DNA of 64,000 nt from Castellaniella sp040276065 (lineage in GTDB: Bacteria > Pseudomonadota > Gammaproteobacteria > Burkholderiales > Burkholderiaceae_B): assembly GCF_040276065.1 (NCBI RefSeq), contig NZ_JBELOI010000005.1, forward strand, positions 173,472 through 237,471, given 5' to 3'. The stretch's first letter is position 1. Every line of letters starts with the position of its first letter. The notes below the pieces were generated by a model. That model was given only the letters and a program-made list of their open reading frames with translations. It did no database searches and was not told the DNA's origin. Shown here piece by piece: positions 17,139 to 24,997 of the stretch. A program made the position numbers and the translations under genes.

Positions 17139-18437
17139 ATGGATGCCACTTTTCCGCTACTGCTAGTCGGCGTCCTGCTGCTGGTGCTGGGCGCCGGGGT
17201 CTGGGTCTCGATCAGCCTGATCCTGGTGGGCCTGCTCGCGCTGTCGAGCAAACCCCTCCCGATGTTGGACGTGGTCGCTTCCAATCTGTGGAGCTCCAGT
17301 CGTTCGTGGGACTTGGCGGCCCTGCCGATGTTTATCTGGATGGGTGAAATCCTGTTCCGCTCACGCCTGTCCAGTGATATGTTTGCGGGCCTCGCGCCCC
17401 TGATGCAGCGCTTGCCGGGGCGCCTGCTGCACGTCAATATCATGGGCTGTGCCATCTTTGCAGCGGTGTCCGGCTCATCGGCCGCCACCACGGCGACGAT
17501 CGGCCGTATTTCTCTGCCGGAGCTCGAGTCGCGCGGCTACGACGAGCGCCAGGCGCTGGGCTCGCTGGCGGGTGCCGGCACGCTGGGCTTGCTGATCCCG
17601 CCGTCCATCATCTTTATCGTCTATGGCGCCGCCATCGAGGAATCGGTGGCGCGCCTGTTCCTGGCGGGCGTGTTTCCGGGCTTGGTGCTGGCCGGCTTGA
17701 TGATGGGCTGGATCATTCTGTGGAGTCTGCTGCATCCGCAGCGCATGCCGGACGCCGAGCCGCAGGTGTCTTGGCTGCAGGCCGTTCTCGCCTTGCGCAA
17801 GCTCTTGCCCGTGATCATCCTGATCATCGGTGTCATCGGCGTGATCTATACCGGCCTGGCCTCGCCCACGGAGTCCGCGGCCCTGGGGGTCGCGCTGAGC
17901 CTGCTGATCGCTTGGCGGCAGGGGGTGCTGGACTGGGCAGCCTTCCGGGAAGGCCTGCTGGGCGCGACGCGCGTCTCGTGCATGATCGCTTTCATCCTTG
18001 CCGGCGCCGCGGTGCTGACGGTGGCCATGGGCTTCACCGGCATCCCGCGCCAGCTCGCGGCATGGATCGTCAGCCTGGGATTGGGGGCCAATGAACTGTT
18101 GGTCGTGCTGACCCTGTTCTTCATCGTCCTGGGCTGTTTTCTGGACGGGATTTCGCTGGTCCTGCTGGCCACCGCGGTCATCATGCCCATGGTGATCCAG
18201 GCGGGCTTTGATCCCATCTGGTTCGGTGTCTACCTGGTCATCGTCATCGAGATGGCGCAGATCACGCCGCCGGTCGGCATGAATCTGTTCGTCATCCAGG
18301 GCCTGACCGGCAAGCCGCTGGCCGGTATCGCACGGGCGGCGGCACCGTCATTCTTGCTGCTATTGTCGATGATCGTTCTGTTGGCGGCGTTTCCCGGGCT
18401 GGCAACCTGGTTGCCCGATACGATGTTCTCCCGCTAA
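17139..18437 (+). CDS. TRAP transporter large membrane subunit (DctM family), system 1
   Basis: A 432-residue inner-membrane protein with about a dozen hydrophobic spans. DctM signatures include the region AAVSGSSAATTATIG and LLIPPSIIFIVYG, the latter repeated in the second half as QITPPVGMNLFVIQG. It uses an ion gradient to drive uptake with the receptor and small subunit. ATG 17139 begins one base after the DctQ stop. Confidence 0.93.
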   Translation: MDATFPLLLVGVLLLVLGAGVWVSISLILVGLLALSSKPLPMLDVVASNLWSSSRSWDLAALPMFIWMGEILFRSRLSSDMFAGLAPLMQRLPGRLLHVNIMGCAIFAAVSGSSAATTATIGRISLPELESRGYDERQALGSLAGAGTLGLLIPPSIIFIVYGAAIEESVARLFLAGVFPGLVLAGLMMGWIILWSLLHPQRMPDAEPQVSWLQAVLALRKLLPVIILIIGVIGVIYTGLASPTESAALGVALSLLIAWRQGVLDWAAFREGLLGATRVSCMIAFILAGAAVLTVAMGFTGIPRQLAAWIVSLGLGANELLVVLTLFFIVLGCFLDGISLVLLATAVIMPMVIQAGFDPIWFGVYLVIVIEMAQITPPVGMNLFVIQGLTGKPLAGIARAAAPSFLLLLSMIVLLAAFPGLATWLPDTMFSR

Positions 18438-18532
18438 CCCGCGCCGGGGCCGGGGGCTGCTCTACAATGCGGGCAGGCGCGCCGGTTCCCGGTGCGGGCG
18501 GCCCCACCCCCGGTTTTTAGAGTGTACTGATC

Positions 18533-19192
18533 ATGCAACCAGATGAACTTGCCGAGCTGTTGCGCCGGGCGATCCGGGAAGGGATTCTGAGCCCGGGCCA
18601 GGCGCTGGTGCAGGAGGACCTCGCCAAGCGCTTCAAGGTCAGCCGCATCCCGGTGCGTGAGGCCTTGCGCATGCTCGTGGCCGATGGGCTGGCCATCGCG
18701 CGTCCGGGTCGCGGGCTGTCGGTGATGAAACTAGACGCTGCCGATGTTGCCGAACTCTACGACCTGCGCCTGACGATCGAACCGGCGCTCAGCCCTTATA
18801 TCATCGCCAATGCCAGCCAGGCCGATCTGCAGCGCTGGCGCACACTGATCCGTGAAATGGATGGCCAGCCCTTGCCGCTGCACGAATGGGTACGGGCCAA
18901 TTACCAGTTTCATTTGGCGCTCTACGAAGTCACCGGCAGACCCCATACCCTGCGCCTGATCCAGTCCCTGTTCAATCTCACCATGCCGTACTCGCGGCTA
19001 TACATGCAGACCGCCCAGGCGCAGGAAAGCGCCGATCGCGAGCACGAGACGATGCTGGACCTGATCGATCGGCACGAGAGCGCGGCGTTGGCCGAGCTGA
19101 TCTCTGTCCATTTGAGCACCGCGCGCGATGCGCTGGTGGCCTATCTCGGCAAGCAGCAGGGCGACGACGGTCTAGCGCTGCTGCAGGCGTGA
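18533..19192 (+). CDS. GntR-family regulator with FCD domain (VanR-like)
   Basis: A 219-residue repressor-type protein. The N-terminal winged helix (about 10-65) contains LVQEDLAKRFKVSRIPVREA and LAIARPGRG; the C-terminal FCD domain (75-205) carries ELYDLRLTIEP, NYQFHLALYE, HETMLDLIDRHE and HLSTARDAL, including the Asp/His set that binds a metal in many FCD proteins. It follows TRAP system 1 by 95 bases on the same strand, with a TACAAT box near 18463 as a possible promoter of its own. The VanR-type operator at 15492-15522 is its best candidate site. The effector is probably the transported acid or a breakdown product. Confidence 0.9.
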   Translation: MQPDELAELLRRAIREGILSPGQALVQEDLAKRFKVSRIPVREALRMLVADGLAIARPGRGLSVMKLDAADVAELYDLRLTIEPALSPYIIANASQADLQRWRTLIREMDGQPLPLHEWVRANYQFHLALYEVTGRPHTLRLIQSLFNLTMPYSRLYMQTAQAQESADREHETMLDLIDRHESAALAELISVHLSTARDALVAYLGKQQGDDGLALLQA

Positions 19193-19373
19193 TGCGCGGG
19201 ATGGTATTGCATTCCACTCGCGGGCGCCGATAGCGCTTGCCGCGGGTGTCGGGCCATCGGGACGGATGGCCGGGTTCCGGGTTTTCATCGCGCGTCGTCG
19301 GCCGAGGGGCGGTCGGTGCCGGGTCTTGCGACTTTATTGCCGGCGTGGCAGCATGCTATCCGCAGTCAAAACC

Positions 19374-19395
19374 ACATATCATGTATAAAGCATGA
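19374..19395. promoter_or_regulatory. AT-rich inverted repeat before the amidase gene
   Basis: ACATATCATGTAT (19374-19386) includes the left arm of TCATG-N7-CATGA (19379-19395), and TATAAA lies within it. It stands out in base composition from its surroundings and lies 70 bases before the amidase start. A near copy, ACATATCGTGCAT, occurs before TRAP system 2 (23261-23273). Probable promoter/operator; the regulator is unknown. Confidence 0.4.
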
Positions 19396-19464
19396 ATAAT
19401 TCCTGGCGACCCCTGAAAGGCGGGCTGTCCAGGCGACAGGCCGCTCTAGCATAAGGAGACAGCA

Positions 19465-20847
19465 TTGCAGTCCTCGACAGACTTATCGAGCCTTTCAGCA
19501 ACGGTTCTGGGCAGCATGCTGGCCCGTCGAGAAATTGATGCGATTGAACTGGCGGAGCATTTCATCCGCCGCATCGAAAATTACAGTGATCAGGCGGTCT
19601 TTACCGCGACCACTTTCGATCGGGCGAGAAAAGAAGCCGCCGAAAGCGCCGAGCGTTACCGCAGGGGCGCTCCCCGTAGCGCCCTGGATGGCGTGCCGGT
19701 CGCCTGGAAGGACGCGATCGATGTCGCGGGCACGCCCACCACGGCGGGGTCCGCCATCTACCGCCATGCCGACGTGGCCCCTGTGGATGCGCCGATTGTG
19801 GCCAACCTGGCGGCCGCGGGCATGGTGACGCTGGGCAAGACCAATCTCAGCGAGTTCGCCTACTCGGCGCTGGGGCTGAATCCGCATTTCGGCACGCCAC
19901 TCAATCCGCTGGCGCAGGACGTACCCCGGGTGCCTGGCGGCTCCTCCTCGGGGTCAGGGGCGGCGGTTGGCGCGCGGCTTGTTCCGGTTGCGATCGGCAC
20001 GGACACGGGGGGTTCGGTTCGGGTGCCCGCCGCGTTCAATGGGGTGGTGGGCTACAAGACGTCCGAGCATCGGTTCGATCGGACCGGCGTCTTCCCCTTG
20101 TCGCAAACGCTGGATACCGTCGGTGTGCTGGCGCACCAGGTCTCCGACTGCCGCTTGGTCGACGTGGCACTGCGCACATCCGGCACCCGGCAGCCTGCCG
20201 GCGCAAGCCCGGCGCTGCGAGGCCTGGCGCTGATCGTGCCCGACAATGTGGTGACGGAAGACCTGCAACCCGAAGTCCAGCGCAATTTCATGGAGTCGCT
20301 CGAGCGGCTGAAAGAGGCGGGTGTCCAGGTGGTGTGGCGTGCGGTGCCGGAACTGGATGAACTCGAGGCGCTGCGCGCGGCGCACGGCGTCATTGCCTCG
20401 GCCGAAGCCTATTGCTGGCATCACGATCTGCTCGAGGGGGCGCGGGGCCGTGAGGTGGATCCATTTGTTTTTCGCCGCATCATGGCGGCCAAGGAAATGT
20501 CCGCCTATGATTTGCTGCGCCTGCAGCAGGGCCGCGCACGCCTGAGCCGATCCTTGTCGTCCTCGCTGGGCGACGGGCTGTTGGCGATGCCCACCGTCGC
20601 GCACGTCGCCCCCGCGTTGGCGCCTCTGGAGGCGGACATGAGGCTCTTCACGGCGGTCAATGGCAAGACCATACGCAATACCCTGTGGGCGAATATGCTC
20701 AATATGTGCGCCCTTGCCGTGCCCAACGGCGTCGGCGAGGCGCGGATGCCCACGAGTTTGGCGTTTTACGCCGTGGCGGGCAGGGAAGACAGTTTGTTGG
20801 ACTTGGGCCAGGAATTGAGCCTGTGCGTTGCGCCTGGCGCAGGGTAA
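19465..20847 (+). CDS. Amidase-signature family amidohydrolase
   Basis: A 460-residue cytoplasmic amidase. The Ser-cisSer-Lys triad is intact: K82 in VAWKDAIDVAG, the cis-serine in GGSSSGSG (160-165) and nucleophile S184 in GTDTGGSVRVP. It starts with TTG at 19465, supported by AAGGAG nine bases before. It would cleave a small amide to acid and ammonia; GatA is excluded because no GatB/C neighbours exist and the C-terminal half differs. It leads a run with a deacetylase-like protein, the MCGLCG protein and CobW, which suggests an amide or cyclic-imide catabolic operon. Confidence 0.9.
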   Translation: MQSSTDLSSLSATVLGSMLARREIDAIELAEHFIRRIENYSDQAVFTATTFDRARKEAAESAERYRRGAPRSALDGVPVAWKDAIDVAGTPTTAGSAIYRHADVAPVDAPIVANLAAAGMVTLGKTNLSEFAYSALGLNPHFGTPLNPLAQDVPRVPGGSSSGSGAAVGARLVPVAIGTDTGGSVRVPAAFNGVVGYKTSEHRFDRTGVFPLSQTLDTVGVLAHQVSDCRLVDVALRTSGTRQPAGASPALRGLALIVPDNVVTEDLQPEVQRNFMESLERLKEAGVQVVWRAVPELDELEALRAAHGVIASAEAYCWHHDLLEGARGREVDPFVFRRIMAAKEMSAYDLLRLQQGRARLSRSLSSSLGDGLLAMPTVAHVAPALAPLEADMRLFTAVNGKTIRNTLWANMLNMCALAVPNGVGEARMPTSLAFYAVAGREDSLLDLGQELSLCVAPGAG

Positions 20848-20872
20848 TCATCACTTTGGAGGTAGTGGCAAA

Positions 20873-21757
20873 ATGGCTAAGGAAATATTGTGCGGTTTTG
20901 GTGTCGACGTGGACGCTGTGGCGGGTTGGCTCGGTTCGTATGGCGGCGAGGATTCCCCCGATGATATTTCACGGGGACTGTTCGCCGGCGAGGTCGGCGT
21001 GCCCAGGCTGGTCAAGCTGTTCGATCGTTTTGGAATCAAGACGACCTGGTTCGTGCCCGGTCATTCCATCGAGACGTTTCCCGATCAGCTAAAGGCCGTG
21101 GTGGAGGCGGGGCATGAAATCGGCATGCACGGCTATTCTCATGAAAACCCCATCGCCATGACGGCAAAGCAGGAGGAGGACGTCATGGACAAGAGCATCG
21201 AGCTGATTACCCAGCTCTGCGGCAAGCGGCCGACCGGCTATGTGGCGCCGTGGTGGGAGTTCAGCACCATCACCAATGAGCTCTTGCTCAAGAAGGGCAT
21301 CAAGTATGACCACAGCCTGATGCACCATGATTTTCAGCCGTACCGGGTCCGGGTCGGTGATTCCTGGACGAAAATCGACTTCACCAAGGAGGCCCGCGAG
21401 TGGATGAAGCCGCTGGTCCGCGGAAAAGAGACGTCACTCATTGAGATTCCGGCGAGCTGGTATCTGGACGATCTGCCGCCGATGATGTTTATCAAGAAAT
21501 CGCCCAATAGCCACGGTTTCGTCAATCCGCGGGATATCGAGCAAATGTGGCGCGATCAGTTCGACTGGGTATACCGCGAGTATGACTATGCGATTTTCCC
21601 CATGACCATCCATCCGGATGTGTCGGGTCGCCCTCAGGTTTTATTGATGCTGGAAAGGCTGTTCGAATATATTAGCGGCCACGAGGGGGTCAGGTTCGTG
21701 ACCATGGATGAAATGGCCAATGATTTTGACCGGCGCTTTCCCTGGAAGGGTGCCTGA
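20873..21757 (+). CDS. NodB-fold polysaccharide deacetylase-like hydrolase
   Basis: A 294-residue protein of the carbohydrate esterase 4 fold. GGAGGT precedes ATG 20873 (MAKEILCGFG); the upstream open frame lies in the amidase gene. The first motif is GFGVDVDA with D12 and D14, the second GMHGYSHE with metal ligands H86 and H90, and YVAPWWEFS fits motif 3. There is no signal peptide, so it acts in the cytoplasm, unlike cell-wall deacetylases. Cytoplasmic members include the PuuE allantoinase and the H. pylori HP0310 type. Beside an amidase, hydrolysis of a cyclic amide (ureide, imide or hydantoin class) is more likely than polysaccharide deacetylation, but unproven. Confidence 0.85.
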   Translation: MAKEILCGFGVDVDAVAGWLGSYGGEDSPDDISRGLFAGEVGVPRLVKLFDRFGIKTTWFVPGHSIETFPDQLKAVVEAGHEIGMHGYSHENPIAMTAKQEEDVMDKSIELITQLCGKRPTGYVAPWWEFSTITNELLLKKGIKYDHSLMHHDFQPYRVRVGDSWTKIDFTKEAREWMKPLVRGKETSLIEIPASWYLDDLPPMMFIKKSPNSHGFVNPRDIEQMWRDQFDWVYREYDYAIFPMTIHPDVSGRPQVLLMLERLFEYISGHEGVRFVTMDEMANDFDRRFPWKGA

Positions 21758-21787
21758 CCGTCGATTTGGTGCCGAGGAGGGGAAGCC

Positions 21788-22105
21788 GTGTGTGGCCTGT
21801 GCGGTATTCTGGGTGGCGAGGAACATTGGAGCGATTTGCCGCTGGCCGCCGCTGTCGATGGCGTATCGCACAGGCGCAGGAATGAGCGGTTGAGGCGCGT
21901 CGCGTATCTCAATCGCGTCCTGGTGGCTTTCTCGTGCTCCGTCTCGGACTGGCAGGGGAGCAAGTACCTGCTCAGCACCTTTACCGGAAAAACAGAATTG
22001 GTGGACAATCTTGGCCAGCTTTGGCCGGCGGTCGAGCGTCTGACCGGCGGCATCGCGGATCCTTTGTCACCCGCCGTACTCGAGCGGCTGCGGGGGCGGG
22101 CATGA
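21788..22105 (+). CDS. Small conserved-looking protein with MCGLCGILGG start, coupled to CobW
   Basis: A 105-residue protein beginning at GTG 21788 with a strong GAGGAGG site. Its first ten residues resemble the N-terminus of class II glutamine amidotransferases, where Cys2 is the catalytic nucleophile after Met removal, but the rest is far too short for that domain. C2 and C5 could instead hold a metal. The remainder includes NRVLVAFSCSVSDWQGSKYL and ELVDNLGQLWPAVERL. Its TGA overlaps the ATG of the CobW gene (ATGA at 22102-22105), so the two are translated together. Function unknown; a partner or client of the metallochaperone is the natural hypothesis. Confidence 0.75.
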   Translation: MCGLCGILGGEEHWSDLPLAAAVDGVSHRRRNERLRRVAYLNRVLVAFSCSVSDWQGSKYLLSTFTGKTELVDNLGQLWPAVERLTGGIADPLSPAVLERLRGRA

Positions 22106-23160
22106 GTGCGGCGCCCGACGCCGTGCGCCAGAAAATTCCGGTCAATGTCTTGACCGGATTCCTCGGCAGCGGCAAAACAAGCTTGTTGAGGCGCCTGCTC
22201 AACAGCGCGGAATTCTCGAATTGCGCGGTGCTGATCAACGAGCTGGGCGAGATCGGCCTGGATCATGAGTTGATCGATGTGATCGACCAGGAAACGGTTG
22301 TGCTGAGCAGCGGCTGCATTTGTTGCGGCATCCGCAGCGACCTGGTCGACACCCTGCTCGAGCTGAACGAAAAGCGCGACCGGGGCCTGGTACCCGCTTT
22401 CGACCGCGTGGTGCTGGAAACGACAGGCCTGGCGGATCCCGTTCCTGTCCTGAATACGATCATCAGCGATCCAAAGCTGCATTTTCATTTCAGCGTGGGG
22501 ACTATCGTCGCGACCGTCGATGCGGTGCATGGCATGCGCCAGCTCGAGGAGCATCCCGAGTCGGTCAAGCAGGCGGCGGTGACGGACCGCCTGGTCATCA
22601 CCAAGGCCGATCTGGTCGGGCCGGGCGAGGTCGAGTCATTGCGCTCGGCGCTGTACGGCATCAATCCCTCGGCGAGAGTCATTACATCGCGCAATGATGC
22701 CGGCGAGGCGGAAGTCTTGATGCACGAGGACTTGGGCGTGCCGGCCGCCGCCGCGCACGAGGTCGGGCGCTGGTTCGCCCACGAGGGGGCTCCTGTGGCG
22801 GCGCCCCCCATCAGCGGCCTGTTTGGGGGAAAAGGGCGGCGTCTGGGGCCGTTGCATGCCTCAGGCATCAAAACCGCGTCCCTCGTGTTCGACAAGCCCC
22901 TGGATTGGGCGGCATTCGGCGTCTGGTTCAGTATGCTGCTGCACTGCCACGGCGTCCGGATTCTGCGCGTCAAGGGGATCCTCAATATCCAAGGGTCGGA
23001 TTTGCCCACTGTGGTCCACGGCGTGCAGCACCTTGTGCATCCTCCCAGCCATCTGCAAAGCTGGCCGAGCGCTGATCGGCGCTCGCGCCTGGTCCTGATT
23101 GGCGAGCTGCCATCGACCGCATCGCTGCAGCAGTCGCTCCAGCAGTTCATGGATTTGTAA
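22102..23160 (+). CDS. CobW/COG0523-family GTPase, putative metallochaperone
   Basis: A 352-residue G3E GTPase. Walker A is GFLGSGKT (19-26); the metal-binding CxCC motif is GCICC with C72, C74 and C75; ETTGLADP is the switch II region and ITKADL the base-recognition motif. A CobW C-terminal domain follows a linker (about 235-352). COG0523 proteins insert or move metals such as zinc or cobalt. There is no cobalamin biosynthesis gene nearby. Coupling to the MCGLCG protein and proximity to a metal-dependent NodB-fold hydrolase suggest delivery of metal to an enzyme of this operon. Confidence 0.9.
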   Translation: MSAAPDAVRQKIPVNVLTGFLGSGKTSLLRRLLNSAEFSNCAVLINELGEIGLDHELIDVIDQETVVLSSGCICCGIRSDLVDTLLELNEKRDRGLVPAFDRVVLETTGLADPVPVLNTIISDPKLHFHFSVGTIVATVDAVHGMRQLEEHPESVKQAAVTDRLVITKADLVGPGEVESLRSALYGINPSARVITSRNDAGEAEVLMHEDLGVPAAAAHEVGRWFAHEGAPVAAPPISGLFGGKGRRLGPLHASGIKTASLVFDKPLDWAAFGVWFSMLLHCHGVRILRVKGILNIQGSDLPTVVHGVQHLVHPPSHLQSWPSADRRSRLVLIGELPSTASLQQSLQQFMDL

Positions 23161-23260
23161 GGCCAATCGGTCCGGCCTTTGCCCGATCCCGCGGTTCGCA
23201 GCCGTTTTCCCTGGAGAGTACCCGTCGCGGGCGCGCGCCCTTTTGATTTTCTGATTATCA

Positions 23261-23273
23261 ACATATCGTGCAT
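23261..23273. promoter_or_regulatory. Candidate control site before TRAP system 2
   Basis: ACATATCGTGCAT matches the site before the amidase gene (19374-19386) at 11 of 13 positions. It lies in an AT-rich island (about 23241-23330) in the 275-base gap after cobW, which probably holds the promoter of TRAP system 2. The match could partly reflect shared AT-rich composition. Confidence 0.3.
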
Positions 23274-23435
23274 TATCGGTTTACTATTGAGCAATTATTC
23301 TCCAAACGATTTGTTTTAATATGCCTCGAGGATAAGAAAGCACGCTTGGCGGCCATTTTGGGGCGCCACAGGCGTCCTTCGGACACCGTGAATATTCCGG
23401 CCCGCAAGGTGCTCAAACCACACAGGAGGAAGACC

Positions 23436-24452
23436 GTGAAATTTGATCGATCAATCAAGTTGTTGGCGCTATGCGCGACCACATTTTTTCTGGCGGGCAA
23501 TATCGCTTCCGCTGCCGATGCCAAAGCGCACTGGCGCGCCAGCGGCTCGTATCCCGAGGGACATTCGACGACCAAGGGGGCAAAAGTCCTCAAGGAGCAG
23601 GCGGCGGCGCTGTCCGGCGACACCATTCGTGTCGATCTGTTCCCGAACAATACCTTGGGCGGCGCGCTGGAGCAGGTCGATCAACTGCGCACCAATCAGA
23701 TTCAAATGGCGTGGGGCTCCATTGGCTTCTATGACAAGCTGGTGCCCGAGCTGGGCGCCGCTATTTTGCCTTTTGCGGCCACGTCGCCGGAACAGGCAAT
23801 CTGCCAGATGGAAAGCGGCCTTGGCAAGTTTTTAGAAGGCAAGATGGCCGAGAAGGGCGTGCTGGTGCTGGGCTGGGCGCAGGTCGGAGCCCGTCACATC
23901 ACCAATAACAAGCGGCCCATTACCTCGGTCGAGGATATGGAGGGGCTCAAGATCAGGACGCTGCCCGGCGAAGCGTGGCAATTGACGTTCCGCGCGCTTG
24001 GTGCCAATCCGACGCCCATCGACATCAAGGAACTCTACCAGGCCATGCAGCAAGGCGTCGTGGACGGGCAGGAAAACCCATACGACAACATGGTGGTGCG
24101 CAAGTTCGCCGAGGTGCAGAAATACCTGTCCAATTCCGGCCATTTCTATGACTGGGCGGCCTATATGGTCAATAAGGACGCTTTCGATAAGCTCACCGCC
24201 GACCAGCAAAAAGCCATGCGTGAGGCGGCGGCCAAGGCGACCGCCGAGCAGCGGGCGATGTCCATGCGCGAAAACAAGGTGGCGCGCGACCAATTGATCG
24301 CGGCGGGCATGCAGTATCACGAATTGTCGCCGGCCGACTTGGCCAAGTTCCGCCAAGCCACGCACTCCGTATATGTCGAGATGCGCAAGAAGCTCGGCGA
24401 TCAGGCCATGGACCTGGTTGAGGAAGGCATCAAAAAGTGCGAGGCGGCCTGA
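23436..24452 (+). CDS. TRAP transporter substrate-binding protein (DctP family), system 2
   Basis: A 338-residue periplasmic receptor. I chose GTG 23436 (VKFDRSIKLL), preceded by GGAGGA, because it gives a clean Sec signal ending GNIASAADA; the open frame upstream runs through the AT-rich promoter region. The family core is in DMEGLKIRTLPGEAWQLTFR, with the carboxylate-binding arginine, and ALGANPTPIDIKELYQAMQQ followed by VVDGQENP. Its small and large membrane subunits follow. Confidence 0.9.
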   Translation: MKFDRSIKLLALCATTFFLAGNIASAADAKAHWRASGSYPEGHSTTKGAKVLKEQAAALSGDTIRVDLFPNNTLGGALEQVDQLRTNQIQMAWGSIGFYDKLVPELGAAILPFAATSPEQAICQMESGLGKFLEGKMAEKGVLVLGWAQVGARHITNNKRPITSVEDMEGLKIRTLPGEAWQLTFRALGANPTPIDIKELYQAMQQGVVDGQENPYDNMVVRKFAEVQKYLSNSGHFYDWAAYMVNKDAFDKLTADQQKAMREAAAKATAEQRAMSMRENKVARDQLIAAGMQYHELSPADLAKFRQATHSVYVEMRKKLGDQAMDLVEEGIKKCEAA

Positions 24453-24487
24453 TCTGAAGGCGAGGCCAGCGCCACCGGCTGCCCACT

Positions 24488-24997
24488 ATGACGAAAAGTT
24501 CCTTCCTCTCGCATTACGACGCCATTTTGCGAATCCTCGATCGCGCGGCGTCCTGGATCGTGACGGCCTCGATGGCTGTCATGTCCACGGTTCTGCTGTT
24601 GCAGGTGTTTTTCCGCTATGTGATCAATGATTCGCTGGCGTGGGGTTGGGACGTGCCGCGGGTGTGCTTCATCTGGTCGGTCATGTTCGCCATCCCGTTG
24701 GGCATCCGCTATAACGCGCACGTCGGCATCGAACTCCTGGTCGATCGTTTCGGCGACCGGGCAAAGCGTTTTGTCGTATCGCTCAACGCGCTGCTGATCT
24801 TGATATTGTCCGGGGTGATTGCCTATTACGCCGCGTTGCTCACCGGCGATACCTGGGACCAGCTCATGCCTGGCATTCCGCTGAGCGTCGGCGTCTTTTA
24901 TGCGAGCCTGATGATCGGTCAAGCGCACACGTGCCTGCATGTCGGGCGCATATTGGTCACGGGCAATCTGCCCAACGAGCATTGGAGCGAATCGTGA
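24488..24997 (+). CDS. TRAP transporter small membrane subunit (DctQ family), system 2
   Basis: A 169-residue membrane protein with four predicted spans and the typical segment QVFFRYVINDSLAWGWDVPR. It lies 35 bases after the receptor. Its stop overlaps the GTG start of the large subunit (GTGA at 24994-24997). Confidence 0.9.
   Translation: MTKSSFLSHYDAILRILDRAASWIVTASMAVMSTVLLLQVFFRYVINDSLAWGWDVPRVCFIWSVMFAIPLGIRYNAHVGIELLVDRFGDRAKRFVVSLNALLILILSGVIAYYAALLTGDTWDQLMPGIPLSVGVFYASLMIGQAHTCLHVGRILVTGNLPNEHWSES

Noticed and set aside
19465..20847. GatA subunit of the tRNA amidotransferase
   Set aside because: No gatB or gatC in the neighbourhood, and the context is catabolic with a TTG start in a transporter-hydrolase run.
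21788..22105. Full class II glutamine amidotransferase
   Set aside because: Only the MCGLCG start agrees; at 105 residues the protein lacks the remaining amidotransferase fold and motifs.
23160..23182. Terminator after cobW (AAGGCC and GGCCTT)
   Set aside because: Six-base stem, nine-base loop and only three T residues; not convincing.
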